Below are positions 61,301 through 61,875 of a stretch of 64,000 nucleotides of DNA, piece by piece. Below the pieces are notes generated by a model. The model was not told the DNA's origin. It made no database searches and saw only the letters and a program-made list of their open reading frames with translations. The stretch is taken from positions 310,001 through 374,000 of the forward strand of contig JANEZZ010002887.1 of the NCBI GenBank assembly GCA_026122225.1, given 5' to 3'. Origin of the DNA: Heloderma charlesbogerti. Its lineage: Eukaryota; Chordata; Lepidosauria; Squamata; Helodermatidae. The stretch's first letter is position 1; every line of letters begins with the position of its first letter. The position numbers and the translations under genes were made by a program.

Positions 61301-61347
61301 CGCTGCACTGTCATCAGGACAATTCTTGGCTTTACCAGATGACTTCC
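970..61347 (-). CDS. IGF2R: IGF2R / cation-independent mannose-6-phosphate receptor, partial gene (exons 6-46)
   Basis: Type I membrane receptor that binds mannose-6-phosphate on lysosomal enzymes in the trans-Golgi and at the cell surface and delivers them to endosomes; in therian mammals it also binds IGF-II through domain 11. Forty-one exons on the minus strand encode about 2,118 residues that align in order with human IGF2R from mid domain 2 to the transmembrane segment. Each roughly 147-residue repeat shows the family pattern of a Tyr/Phe-rich strand with Cys, then ACP, then YYINVC or similar, then a GGDxC-type turn, then a final strand with Cys. Splice phases match at every junction but one (exon 39 to 40). 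The 5' end (signal peptide, domain 1, start of domain 2) and the cytoplasmic tail lie outside the window, so promoter, start codon and sorting signals are not visible. Exon numbers assume the human 48-exon plan. The identification is secure. Confidence 0.97.
1640..2757 (+). repeat. L2-type LINE 3' fragment with decayed reverse transcriptase
   Basis: Conceptual translation shows L2-like reverse transcriptase C-terminal pieces ([19 protein letters not shown] then [10 protein letters not shown]) broken by stops, followed by a T/A-rich 3' region ending in aataaataaat near 2750. Dead copy in the intron between exons 45 and 46. Confidence 0.7.
2758..3240 (+). repeat. Probable L2-type LINE tail remnants
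   Basis: T/A-rich stretches with gtattgtgaactgcttttgaataaatatt and cttaaataaatattt resemble LINE 3' ends, preceded by wording similar to the L2 3' part (gtggtattcagttgtggaatatcctccc). Family assignment uncertain. Confidence 0.4.
3473..3659 (-). CDS. IGF2R: IGF2R exon 45, end of domain 15
   Basis: 187 bp. Encodes [19 protein letters not shown], then VSSTIFFHC and [16 protein letters not shown]; human [26 protein letters not shown]. Last of the luminal repeat exons. Acceptor cttgcag, donor gtaagt. Confidence 0.97.
3729..3863. repeat. hAT-like MITE, CCAGATGTTTTGG family
   Basis: Degenerate palindrome: cagcctcctcagacc at the left mirrors aacaggttggggaaggctg at the right, with ctacaactccc and its inverse inside. 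Same family as copies at 19228, 33497 and 54964. Confidence 0.6.
3898..4179. repeat. Foldback MITE
   Basis: Terminal inverted repeats ttcagacgatcag and ctgatcatctgaa enclose long inverted arms; the inner arms cttttcacccactctacaac and gttgtagggtgggtgaaaag pair around a short loop (4025-4085). Both strands give similar short open frames because of the symmetry, so these are not genes. Confidence 0.65.
5218..5402 (-). CDS. IGF2R: IGF2R exon 44, domain 15
   Basis: 185 bp. Encodes [20 protein letters not shown], then [17 protein letters not shown] and [10 protein letters not shown]; human [20 protein letters not shown]. Acceptor tttcag, donor gtgagt. Confidence 0.97.
5650..5745 (-). repeat. Sauropsid interspersed repeat (CTGGATCAGACCAARGGTCC family), short copy
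   Basis: Reverse complement reads gccatgctggatcagaccaa then ggtccatctagtacagcatt, matching the copy at 6262-6500 on the other strand. Family name not known to me. Confidence 0.5.
6262..6505 (+). repeat. Sauropsid interspersed repeat (CTGGATCAGACCAARGGTCC family)
   Basis: Text such as gctggatcagaccaagggtc, cacagtggccaaccagctgt and tgatactggaggtagaacat recurs at 5650-5745 and in a fragment near 54920. I recognise it as a common reptile repeat but cannot name it. Preceded by an 18-base A run at 6082. Confidence 0.55.
6958..7104 (-). CDS. IGF2R: IGF2R exon 43, start of domain 15
   Basis: 147 bp. Encodes [20 protein letters not shown] then [20 protein letters not shown] and FSLGDIYY; human [28 protein letters not shown]. 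Acceptor tgctag, donor gtaagt. Confidence 0.96.
7355..7472 (-). CDS. IGF2R: IGF2R exon 42, end of domain 14
   Basis: 118 bp. Encodes [20 protein letters not shown] then [18 protein letters not shown]; human DKVVVTYSKGYPC...SVIELTCTKTVGRPAFK. Acceptor gtttcag, donor gtaggt. Joins exon 41 by G+AT and exon 43 by AG+G. Confidence 0.94.
8002..8144 (-). CDS. IGF2R: IGF2R exon 41, domain 14
   Basis: 143 bp. Encodes [20 protein letters not shown] then [19 protein letters not shown] and HTQKLNVT; human [26 protein letters not shown]. Acceptor ctcttag, donor gtatag. Confidence 0.96.
8145..9529. other. Intron 40 of IGF2R, no element recognised
   Basis: About 1.4 kb of AT-rich sequence between exons 40 and 41. 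No exon-like reading frame, inverted repeat or known repeat tail seen. Confidence 0.5.
9530..9764 (-). CDS. IGF2R: IGF2R exon 40, end of domain 13 and start of domain 14
   Basis: 235 bp. Encodes [19 protein letters not shown], then [20 protein letters not shown] and [20 protein letters not shown]; human [20 protein letters not shown]. Acceptor cttgcag, donor gtgagt. Needs one carried-in base, which exon 38 supplies but exon 39 as read does not. Confidence 0.95.
11060..11465 (-). repeat. L2/CR1-type LINE 3' end
   Basis: Read on the minus strand, the segment has the layout of a LINE 3' UTR: a ggatccacagagaaggagcc-type region, then an A/T-rich tail toward 11065 (aaatataaattttg). Copies of this type are common in sauropsids. 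Family assignment is approximate. Confidence 0.45.
11561..11717 (-). CDS. IGF2R: IGF2R exon 39, fibronectin type II module in domain 13, out of phase
   Basis: Encodes [19 protein letters not shown] then [17 protein letters not shown] and [12 protein letters not shown]. This is the single fibronectin type II module of the receptor, which modulates ligand binding in mammals. Only three of the four module cysteines are present: the second (human YEEC) reads YDTY. The exon is 157 bp with the only usable donor CAAGG|gtacgc, leaving two bases where exon 40 needs one; read through, it meets TAA after about 18 codons in exon 40. The acceptor (cttttctttgcag) is strong. Either one G is extra at the junction or the exon is decaying or skipped. 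Confidence 0.88.
12537..12744 (-). CDS. IGF2R: IGF2R exon 38, domain 13
   Basis: 208 bp. Encodes [19 protein letters not shown], then [18 protein letters not shown] and [23 protein letters not shown]. The start was set at cccacacag because it keeps phase and the 13-residue spacing to GVC seen in human; two weaker internal AGs (12698, 12692) would drop that strand. Donor gtaagg, one base carried out. Confidence 0.92.
13378..13470 (-). repeat. tRNA-derived SINE fragment (tRNA-Ala-like head)
   Basis: Minus strand reads gctgtagctcagtggtagaa then gctttgcatgcagcaggtct and ggttcaatcccc, which are tRNA D-arm, anticodon and T-arm regions with both pol III boxes. There is no paired acceptor stem and sequence divergence is high, so this is a SINE head rather than a tRNA gene. 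Confidence 0.65.
13559..13720 (-). CDS. IGF2R: IGF2R exon 37, start of domain 13
   Basis: 162 bp, 54 codons. Encodes [19 protein letters not shown] then [20 protein letters not shown] and [15 protein letters not shown]; human [25 protein letters not shown]. Acceptor taacag, donor gtgatg. Confidence 0.96.
14440..14655 (+). repeat. L2-type LINE 3' tail
   Basis: T-rich stretch followed by tgtacactgcctttggaggg and aatattttaaataaataaataa, the usual L2-like 3' end. No coding part left. Confidence 0.55.
15425..15578 (+). repeat. 5S rRNA-derived SINE with CR1-like tail
   Basis: 15436-15505 matches the 3' half of 5S rRNA (gatctcggaagctaagcagg, then cttggatgggagaccgcctg), including the internal promoter boxes A, IE and C. 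It is followed by gcagggggttggactcgatg and ccccttccaaccctatgagt, a CR1 LINE type 3' end. Not a 5S gene: the 5' half is missing and the tail is foreign. Confidence 0.75.
15636..15785 (-). CDS. IGF2R: IGF2R exon 36, end of domain 12
   Basis: 150 bp, 50 codons. Encodes [20 protein letters not shown] then [19 protein letters not shown] and [10 protein letters not shown]; human DIGRVAGPP...FESSTPC...IAFHCKRG. Acceptor atttag, donor gtaaga. Confidence 0.95.
15786..17159. other. Intron 35 of IGF2R, no element recognised
   Basis: 1.4 kb between exons 35 and 36. An open frame near 16105-16509 has no family resemblance, no splice support and is probably chance. Confidence 0.5.
17160..17366 (-). CDS. 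IGF2R: IGF2R exon 35, domain 12
   Basis: 207 bp, 69 codons. Encodes [20 protein letters not shown], then [20 protein letters not shown] and [18 protein letters not shown]. The acidic stretch before PDFYI is a few residues shorter than in human. Acceptor aaacag, donor gtaagt. Confidence 0.95.
17673..18596. mobile_element. 924-bp hAT-like non-autonomous element with nested palindromes
   Basis: Ends tagggatgtacgaaa and its near inverse tttcctacatcccta are flanked by a perfect 8-bp direct repeat CTTAACAC (17665-17672 and 18597-18604), the hAT target-site length. Inside, short palindromes such as ggctacgtaaatgtttacgt and gcggcggccatggccgcc are arranged as mirror images around about 18140: the arm at 17948-17990 pairs with 18293-18336, and 18011-18075 with 18209-18272. 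G+C- and CpG-rich compared with the intron. No transposase frame. Confidence 0.82.
19228..19364. repeat. hAT-like MITE, CCAGATGTTTTGG family
   Basis: Reads cagctttccccaacctggtg then ccagatgttttgggttataa, and ends tgatgggagttgaagtccaa then agctggggaaggctg: an imperfect palindrome typical of a widespread reptile MITE. Confidence 0.7.
19526..19794 (-). CDS. IGF2R: IGF2R exon 34, end of domain 11 (CD loop) and start of domain 12
   Basis: 269 bp. Encodes [18 protein letters not shown], then [31 protein letters not shown] and [18 protein letters not shown]. The human CD loop CFGQTRIS, with the Phe and Ile needed for IGF-II binding, aligns with CVTDRHQPS, so neither is kept. Human exon 34 is the CD-loop exon, which supports the numbering. 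Acceptor gatcag, donor gtaagg. Confidence 0.95.
20028..20104 (+). repeat. MIR SINE core
   Basis: Contains cacagtcacttgctctcagc then cctcaattccccatctataa and aatggg, the conserved MIR core. Ancient amniote SINE. Confidence 0.65.
20657..20782 (-). CDS. IGF2R: IGF2R exon 33, domain 11 (AB-loop region)
   Basis: 126 bp. Encodes [19 protein letters not shown] then [19 protein letters not shown]. The human AB loop YSEKG, which contacts IGF-II, aligns with DSKNHRT here, so the aromatic residue is absent. Acceptor ttacag, donor gtaagc. Confidence 0.94.
21662..21788 (-). CDS. IGF2R: IGF2R exon 32, start of domain 11
   Basis: 127 bp. Encodes [19 protein letters not shown] then [16 protein letters not shown] and VSNPHT; human [27 protein letters not shown]. 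Domain 11 carries the IGF-II site in therian mammals. Acceptor gttcag, donor gtaacg. Confidence 0.96.
22318..22508 (-). CDS. IGF2R: IGF2R exon 31, end of domain 10
   Basis: 191 bp. Encodes [20 protein letters not shown], then [20 protein letters not shown] and [12 protein letters not shown]; human [25 protein letters not shown]. Acceptor atttag, donor gtaagt. Confidence 0.96.
22735..23045 (+). repeat. L2-type LINE 3' end
   Basis: Shows agagccttttccgtttggat, a long T-rich stretch, then attgtaaaccaccctcagac and gatggtatagaaagatcttg, the usual LINE 3' layout. Confidence 0.5.
23273..23409 (-). CDS. IGF2R: IGF2R exon 30, domain 10
   Basis: 137 bp. Encodes [19 protein letters not shown] then [20 protein letters not shown]; human GAGNSFDLSSLSRYSDNWEAITG. 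Acceptor attgcag, donor gtaaga. Confidence 0.96.
23812..23909 (-). CDS. IGF2R: IGF2R exon 29, start of domain 10
   Basis: 98 bp. Encodes [18 protein letters not shown] then [14 protein letters not shown]; human [25 protein letters not shown]. Acceptor ttcttag, donor gtaagt. Two bases carried to exon 30. Confidence 0.94.
24353..24729. mobile_element. hAT (Charlie-like) non-autonomous element
   Basis: Starts caggggtgggcaaccaggct and ends tgttgctgatccctg, imperfect terminal inverted repeats, flanked by a perfect 8-bp duplication CTCTACAT (24345-24352, 24730-24737). Lies in the intron between exons 28 and 29. Holds a short CA run at 24690. Confidence 0.8.
25165..25380 (+). repeat. CR1 LINE 3' end
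   Basis: Contains gaggtggtgggctctcccac, aaggctggacagccatctgt, gcagggggttggacttgatg and ends ctattctatgattctatga, the octamer-like CR1 terminus. Confidence 0.8.
26046..26179 (-). CDS. IGF2R: IGF2R exon 28, end of domain 9
   Basis: 134 bp. Encodes [20 protein letters not shown] then [17 protein letters not shown] and DPNPKLE; human [21 protein letters not shown]. Acceptor ttattag, donor gtaagc. Confidence 0.96.
26648..26869 (-). CDS. IGF2R: IGF2R exon 27, domain 9
   Basis: 222 bp. Encodes [19 protein letters not shown], then [18 protein letters not shown] and [18 protein letters not shown]. Domain 9 is the second high-affinity mannose-6-phosphate site in mammals; the CxVKDPR stretch is kept with Gln. 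Acceptor tttaag, donor gtaaaa. Confidence 0.96.
27110..27432 (+). repeat. L2-type LINE 3' end
   Basis: Has cttttcagtggcagtacctc, T-rich sequence, then gcttatgtaaacccgcctag and an A run (27422-27434) at the 3' end. Confidence 0.55.
27440..28500 (-). repeat. L1 LINE fragment, ORF2 C-terminus
   Basis: Minus strand encodes [20 protein letters not shown] then [19 protein letters not shown] and SFHMFW, the C-terminal part of L1 ORF2 (Cys-rich motif region). Frames are broken outside this piece. A related piece lies at 61985-62190. Confidence 0.65.
28522..28657. repeat. Palindromic MITE, GGGCACAATCCTATGCATG family, copy 1
   Basis: Starts agggcacaatcctatgcatg and ends catgcataggattgcgccct. Inner arms ctcccagcattccccagcca and its inverse also pair, so nearly the whole 136 bp folds. 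Other copies are at 39804 and 61413. Confidence 0.75.
28707..29105. repeat. TIR element related by its ends to the GGGCACAATCCTA family
   Basis: Ends agggagcaatcctaagg and cctgataggattgcgccct are inverted copies of each other and resemble the ends of the element at 28522, but the roughly 360-bp interior is different. Probably a second non-autonomous derivative inserted nearby. Confidence 0.5.
30045..30176 (+). repeat. CR1 LINE 3' end, truncated
   Basis: Contains acaaggctggacagccatct, gcagggggttggactcgatg and ttccaaccctactatttgat. Sits about 40 bp downstream of the GC donor of exon 26 (in gene direction). Confidence 0.75.
30216..30303 (-). CDS. IGF2R: IGF2R exon 26, start of domain 9, with a GC donor
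   Basis: 88 bp. Encodes [19 protein letters not shown] then [10 protein letters not shown]; human [24 protein letters not shown]. Acceptor acttag. The only donor in phase with exon 27 is AAG|gcaagt, a GC-AG intron. The nearby GT (gcaa|gtatg) would leave two bases and break frame. Confidence 0.93.
30304..31924. other. Intron 25 of IGF2R, mostly unassigned
   Basis: 1.6 kb with no recognised element. Notable only for T runs at 30848-30872 and a G-rich stretch ggggtgggtggtgggtgg near 31545. Confidence 0.5.
31925..31982 (+). repeat. CG/CA dinucleotide tract (Z-DNA type) next to the exon 25 donor
   Basis: Begins gagcgcgcacacgcgcgcgc and continues as about twenty CA units up to the acttac that is the exon 25 donor on the minus strand. 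Alternating purine-pyrimidine with CG units is a classic left-handed-helix sequence. Confidence 0.95.
31987..32165 (-). CDS. IGF2R: IGF2R exon 25, end of domain 8
   Basis: 179 bp. Encodes [19 protein letters not shown], then [20 protein letters not shown] and [12 protein letters not shown]; human MSPQAAANGSLSIMYVNGD. Acceptor gctgcag, donor ACA|gtaagt. The donor is followed directly by a TG/CG dinucleotide tract on the minus strand (31925-31982 on the plus). Confidence 0.95.
32738..32828. repeat. hAT-like MITE, CCAGATGTTTTGG family, degenerate
   Basis: Starts agccttccccaacc and ends aggttggggagggctgg with a degraded palindromic interior. Confidence 0.5.
32959..33318. repeat. hAT-like non-autonomous element
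   Basis: Starts aggggcattgaagctcttcc and ends aggaggttctgcatccctg. Related to the element at 38610 (shared aattccattttggagaagcc and gttctgcacac-like end), but in the opposite orientation. Flanks only partly match as a target duplication. Confidence 0.5.
33497..33628. repeat. hAT-like MITE, CCAGATGTTTTGG family
   Basis: Reads cagcctttcccaacatggtg then ccagatattttggagtacag, with gctggctggggctaaaagga and aggggaaggtgg at the other end. Confidence 0.65.
33699..33842 (-). CDS. IGF2R: IGF2R exon 24, domain 8
   Basis: 144 bp. Encodes [20 protein letters not shown], then [17 protein letters not shown] and [10 protein letters not shown]. Human has LAGNEYDL and [10 protein letters not shown]. Acceptor tttcag, donor gtaagc. 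Confidence 0.96.
34680..34847 (-). CDS. IGF2R: IGF2R exon 23, end of domain 7 and start of domain 8
   Basis: 168 bp. Encodes [20 protein letters not shown], then FVHEEMNS and [20 protein letters not shown]. Human: FVCNDDVYSGPLKFLHQD...YFEFETALAC. Acceptor cttcag, donor gtgagt. No alternative frame is open across this exon. Confidence 0.95.
34970..35880 (-). repeat. L2/CR1-type LINE fragment with reverse transcriptase C-terminus
   Basis: Minus strand encodes [18 protein letters not shown] then [19 protein letters not shown] and [16 protein letters not shown], the C-terminal RT region of L2-like LINEs, in more than one frame. The 3' end toward 34975 reads as a typical ataaatctaataaat tail. Dead copy in the intron between exons 22 and 23. 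Confidence 0.75.
36117..36279 (-). CDS. IGF2R: IGF2R exon 22, domain 7
   Basis: 163 bp. Begins [19 protein letters not shown], then [16 protein letters not shown] and [14 protein letters not shown]. Human is LSTEGFITLTYKG. Together with exon 23 the domain 7 turn is about seven residues shorter than in human. Acceptor ctcttag, donor gtacag. Confidence 0.94.
36540..36757 (-). repeat. tRNA-Ala-like SINE
   Basis: Minus strand begins near 36757 with gccatggctccatggtagaa, then cctgctttgcatgcagaaat and gctcgatccttgg, a degenerate tRNA head with A and B boxes, followed by a SINE body ending gccttatacc-like sequence near 36560. Same head as at 13378. Confidence 0.65.
36984..37085 (-). CDS. IGF2R: IGF2R exon 21, domain 7
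   Basis: 102 bp, phase 0 at both ends. Encodes [20 protein letters not shown] then [14 protein letters not shown]; human ACSIRDPNSGFVFNLNPL. Acceptor ccccgcag, donor gtaatg. Confidence 0.95.
38038..38139 (-). CDS. IGF2R: IGF2R exon 20, start of domain 7
   Basis: 102 bp, phase 0 at both ends. Encodes [20 protein letters not shown] then [14 protein letters not shown]; human NSHPIF...SFLWNTEAACPIQTTTD. Acceptor tttccag, donor gtgagg. The upstream intron (4.5 kb) holds an L1-derived element and an hAT-like repeat. Confidence 0.95.
38610..38901. repeat. hAT-like non-autonomous element
   Basis: Starts caggggtagagaacttcagg and ends gaaagaggttctgcacacct, imperfect terminal inverted repeats. No clear target duplication. 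Confidence 0.55.
39804..39940. repeat. Palindromic MITE, GGGCACAATCCTATGCATG family, copy 2
   Basis: Starts aagggcacagcccatgcata and ends catgcataagattgcacctt with paired arms caactcccagcatgccccag and its inverse around the centre. Confidence 0.7.
40560..42100 (+). mobile_element. L1-derived element with ORF1 only (HAL1-like)
   Basis: An L1-type ORF1 (40730-41535) is followed directly by about 550 bp of A/T-rich 3' UTR ending gataaaataaataaaaatat. No ORF2 endonuclease or reverse transcriptase lies between them. This matches the half-L1 layout known in mammals. The 5' limit is uncertain; G-rich sequence from 40450 may be the 5' UTR. It occupies the intron between exons 19 and 20. Confidence 0.65.
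40730..41535 (+). pseudogene. L1 ORF1 (RNA-binding trimer protein), two in-frame stops
   Basis: One reading frame from ATG at 40730 runs to TGA at 41533, interrupted by TAG at 40937 and TAA at 41411. The N-terminal part is coiled-coil-like ([18 protein letters not shown]), followed by an RRM-like stretch ([19 protein letters not shown]) and the C-terminal domain ([22 protein letters not shown]). L1 ORF1 proteins coat L1 RNA; this copy cannot make a full protein. Confidence 0.72.
42642..42818 (-). CDS. IGF2R: IGF2R exon 19, end of domain 6
   Basis: 177 bp, 59 full codons. Encodes [20 protein letters not shown] then [14 protein letters not shown] and [11 protein letters not shown]. Human: SISNLGMAKTGPVV...YVNGSAC. 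Acceptor ctttcag, donor gtaagt. Confidence 0.95.
43133..43298 (-). CDS. IGF2R: IGF2R exon 18, domain 6
   Basis: 166 bp. Encodes [20 protein letters not shown], then [19 protein letters not shown] and [14 protein letters not shown]. Human has NWYAMDN and INVCRPLNPVPGC. Acceptor tttcag, donor gtgagt. Confidence 0.95.
43764..43879 (-). CDS. IGF2R: IGF2R exon 17, start of domain 6
   Basis: 116 bp. Encodes [20 protein letters not shown] then [17 protein letters not shown], matching human NSTYNFRWYTSYACPEE. Acceptor acttag, donor gtaaac. Two bases (AG) pass to exon 18 to give Ser. Confidence 0.94.
44068..44552 (+). repeat. Compound TA/CA/TG microsatellite
   Basis: About 485 bp of alternating tgtgtg, tatata and cacaca blocks with phrases such as gtatatatacgtacacacac repeated three times. 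Long Tyr/His/Val-rich frames on both strands are artefacts of the repeat. Abuts the left end of the Tc1-like element. Confidence 0.95.
44553..46203 (-). mobile_element. Tc1/mariner-type DNA transposon with about 220-bp inverted ends
   Basis: Left end cagtcagggccaggaatatt (44553) and right end aatatttctggccctgact (46203) are inverted. The homology continues about 220 bp inward (ggggtttgacaaaagtgggg versus ccccacttttgtcaaacccc, then ccattcaggaag, ccagtg and acgatgg). Both ends touch microsatellites, so the TA target duplication cannot be read. Encodes a broken transposase on the minus strand. Confidence 0.88.
44800..45817 (-). pseudogene. Tc1-type transposase, frameshifted
   Basis: N-terminal paired helix-turn-helix ([27 protein letters not shown]) in frame from ATG at 45817 to about 45518. 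The catalytic domain continues in two other frames ([52 protein letters not shown]). The three acidic residues of the DDE triad can be seen, but at least two frameshifts separate the parts, so it is inactive. Confidence 0.85.
46204..46490 (+). repeat. Compound TG/TA/TCTG/TCTA/CA microsatellite
   Basis: Blocks of tgtgtg, tatata, (tctg)n, (tcta)n and cacaca follow the right end of the Tc1-like element. Confidence 0.95.
46685..46903. repeat. hAT (Charlie-like) non-autonomous element
   Basis: Starts caggggtgggcaacttgggg and ends gccatgtattgcccaccccg, with inverted ends like those of the element at 24353. Confidence 0.6.
47109..47286 (-). CDS. IGF2R: IGF2R exon 16, end of domain 5
   Basis: 178 bp. 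Encodes [19 protein letters not shown], then [20 protein letters not shown] and [18 protein letters not shown]. This stretch is very close to human ([19 protein letters not shown]). Acceptor ttttag, donor gtaaga. Confidence 0.96.
47287..48330. other. Intron 15 of IGF2R, mostly unassigned
   Basis: About 1 kb between exon 16 and the repeats at 48374. No element recognised; a run of nine C occurs at 48053. Confidence 0.5.
48374..48470. repeat. MITE related to the CAATCCTATACATG family
   Basis: cagcacaatcttatgaatgg and its partner ggcatgcacaagattgccgc are inverted; the interior has ttactcagaacgaagacccg and gaggcttactcccagggaac. Confidence 0.5.
48575..48985 (+). repeat. CR1 LINE 3' end, longest copy
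   Basis: Contains gatagcacttttcaagtact, aggaaaaacttcctaacgtt, gactggacagccatctgtca and gggggttggactgatggcct, the 3' end of CR1 in about 410 bp. It lies just past the exon 15 donor in gene direction. Confidence 0.85.
49020..49161 (-). CDS. IGF2R: IGF2R exon 15, domain 5
   Basis: 142 bp. Encodes [19 protein letters not shown], then [17 protein letters not shown] and SAACQVKK. The exon starts with an eight-T run inside the codons for Val-Phe-Phe. Acceptor acttag, donor gtaagg. Joins exon 16 through a split Asn codon. Confidence 0.95.
49540..49612 (+). repeat. SINE tail fragment
   Basis: Ends cgggcggtatagaaatgaaa then taataaataaatag, the sort of 3' tail shared by squamate SINEs and their partner LINE. 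Confidence 0.45.
50100..50237 (-). CDS. IGF2R: IGF2R exon 14, start of domain 5
   Basis: 138 bp. Begins [17 protein letters not shown] then [19 protein letters not shown] and HCTVSDSQA. Nearly identical to human domain 5, the low-affinity site that prefers phosphodiester glycans. Acceptor ttgccag, donor gtaggt. Confidence 0.96.
50985..51350 (+). repeat. L2-type LINE 3' end
   Basis: Has cagggccttctcagtgacag, ttgaggagctctctctcatg, T-rich sequence and gcagcttataaatatttctt followed by aagtaaaataaacaaac. Confidence 0.6.
51840..51986 (-). CDS. IGF2R: IGF2R exon 13, end of domain 4
   Basis: 147 bp. Encodes [15 protein letters not shown], then [19 protein letters not shown] and [10 protein letters not shown]. 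Human has the same YSDGDDCG turn. Acceptor acgttag, donor gtgagt. Confidence 0.95.
52060..52755. other. Intron 12 of IGF2R, no element recognised
   Basis: About 0.7 kb of AT-rich sequence between exons 12 and 13. Nothing identified. Confidence 0.5.
52756..52896 (-). CDS. IGF2R: IGF2R exon 12, domain 4
   Basis: 141 bp. Encodes [20 protein letters not shown] then [17 protein letters not shown] and AEEASVCSV, aligned with human EQNWEAVDG...FFINICHRVLQEG. Acceptor ttctag, donor gtgagt. One base carried in and one out, both consistent with the flanking exons. Confidence 0.95.
54164..54328 (-). CDS. IGF2R: IGF2R exon 11, start of domain 4
   Basis: 165 bp. Encodes [21 protein letters not shown], then [13 protein letters not shown] and [14 protein letters not shown]. 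The acceptor (attgaag) has a weak pyrimidine tract, so the exact 5' edge is a little less certain than for other exons, but it is the only in-phase AG. Donor ttctg|gtacag. Confidence 0.93.
54964..55104. repeat. hAT-like MITE, CCAGATGTTTTGG family
   Basis: Reads ccagccttctctaacctggt then ccaaatgttttgggttacag, and ends gaagtccaaaacgtctggaa then ggtgggggaaggctg. The clearest palindromic copy in the window. Confidence 0.75.
55422..55632 (+). repeat. tRNA-derived squamate SINE (Sauria-type)
   Basis: tRNA-like head agccagtgtagtgtaatggt then gttctagtccccac, body gggtgactttgggccagtca and cctcactgggttgttgtgag, and tail gaggaaaggcgggatataaa then tgtaacaaacaaata. The tail resembles the BovB 3' end, as in Sauria SINEs. 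Confidence 0.75.
55748..55851 (-). CDS. IGF2R: IGF2R exon 10, end of domain 3
   Basis: 104 bp. Reads [20 protein letters not shown], then [15 protein letters not shown]. Very close to human except that GGDEC reads GGDAC (codon GCT), see findings. Acceptor aaatcag, donor gtgatg. Joins exon 9 through a split Arg codon. Confidence 0.95.
56352..56441. repeat. Palindromic MITE, CAATCCTATACATG family
   Basis: cagtgcaatcctatacatgt mirrors agcatgtataggatcacagt, with ctactcagaagcaagtgcca and its partner inside. Confidence 0.65.
56537..56560 (+). repeat. CA microsatellite
   Basis: Short run of (tacatacacacacacacacaca). Confidence 0.9.
57426..57597 (-). CDS. IGF2R: IGF2R exon 9, domain 3
   Basis: 172 bp. 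Contains [19 protein letters not shown], then [18 protein letters not shown] and NQTL. The AGR motif (human AAGRYHNQTLRY), which I take to hold the sugar-contacting Arg of domain 3, is conserved. Donor gtgag, acceptor ctttag. Confidence 0.95.
57862..57944. repeat. Short palindromic MITE
   Basis: agatctccagatgttttgga and tccaaaacatctggagatct are near-perfect inverted arms about 80 bp apart at their outer ends; a solo compact form of the CCAGATGTTTTGG family. Confidence 0.6.
58489..58651 (-). CDS. IGF2R: IGF2R exon 8, start of domain 3
   Basis: 163 bp. Starts [18 protein letters not shown] and continues with [16 protein letters not shown] and [13 protein letters not shown]. Domain 3 is one of the two high-affinity mannose-6-phosphate sites in mammals. 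The Cys positions match human; the human EQQ motif reads EQH here. Donor ccag|gtaagc, acceptor catcag. Confidence 0.95.
60281..60398 (-). CDS. IGF2R: IGF2R exon 7, end of domain 2
   Basis: 118 bp. Encodes LSLKYETKF then a Cys strand [17 protein letters not shown], matching human [17 protein letters not shown], then QGRRRE. Acceptor tttcag, donor gtagag. Phase joins exon 6 (AG+G gives Arg) and exon 8 exactly. Confidence 0.95.
60898..61018 (+). repeat. BovB (RTE) LINE 3' end
   Basis: Reads ggaaggcctggcgtgctatg then gtccatggggtcacgaagag and tcggacacgactgaatgact followed by gaacaacaacaacaac. The encoded end ([16 protein letters not shown]) is the BovB ORF C-terminus. BovB is widespread in squamates. 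Confidence 0.85.
61227..61347 (-). CDS. IGF2R: IGF2R exon 6, domain 2 (C-terminal half)
   Basis: First exon of the gene in the window. It reads [21 protein letters not shown], matching the human ACPPGTAACLVRGHQAFDVG stretch of domain 2. Acceptor ttagcag, donor gtatgc; 121 bp, entering with one base carried from exon 5 and leaving two. I found no exon 5 between this exon and 64000, so the intron upstream is longer than 2.6 kb. Confidence 0.95.
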
Positions 61348-61412
61348 CTGCTAATACAATGTCAGATATTACCCCAACATCATATTTTACATTTATAGGA
61401 GAAATAAGACCG

Positions 61413-61527
61413 AAGGGCACAATCCTATGCATGTCTAGACAGAAAAAGTCCTATAAATCCCAGCATCCCCCAGCCAGCATGGGACATGCATAAGATTGTG
61501 TCCCAACATGCATCGGATTGCACCCTT
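61413..61527. repeat. Palindromic MITE, GGGCACAATCCTATGCATG family, copy 3
   Basis: Starts aagggcacaatcctatgcat and ends catgcatcggattgcaccct; carries an extra end-like copy gggacatgcataagattgtg inside, so the right arm is partly duplicated. Confidence 0.7.
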
Positions 61528-61875
61528 AGTATAGTACTCCCCCCACCCAGTTATGTCTTACTGTCAGAGAAACGAAACTTTCTACTCCCATAAATGATAT
61601 GTTAAAGGCCAAACAAAATTTATTCTCTTTGGGTAATACTGTCAGATCAACTGAAAGGATGCAAAAATATGAAAGCTTTTGAGATCTCTTCATCAGGCAA
61701 GATGTTAGAAAAAGGCTGATTTGATGTTGAAGTCAGGAAGTCCGCATCACACCAGCCTTTCCCCACTATTCCTATTCCCACCCCCACCTGTTATTTTGTA
61801 AGATCTTGCCTGATGAAGAGATCTGGAGATCTCAAAAGCTTCCACATTTGTGACCTTTGAGTTGACCAAATAAAG

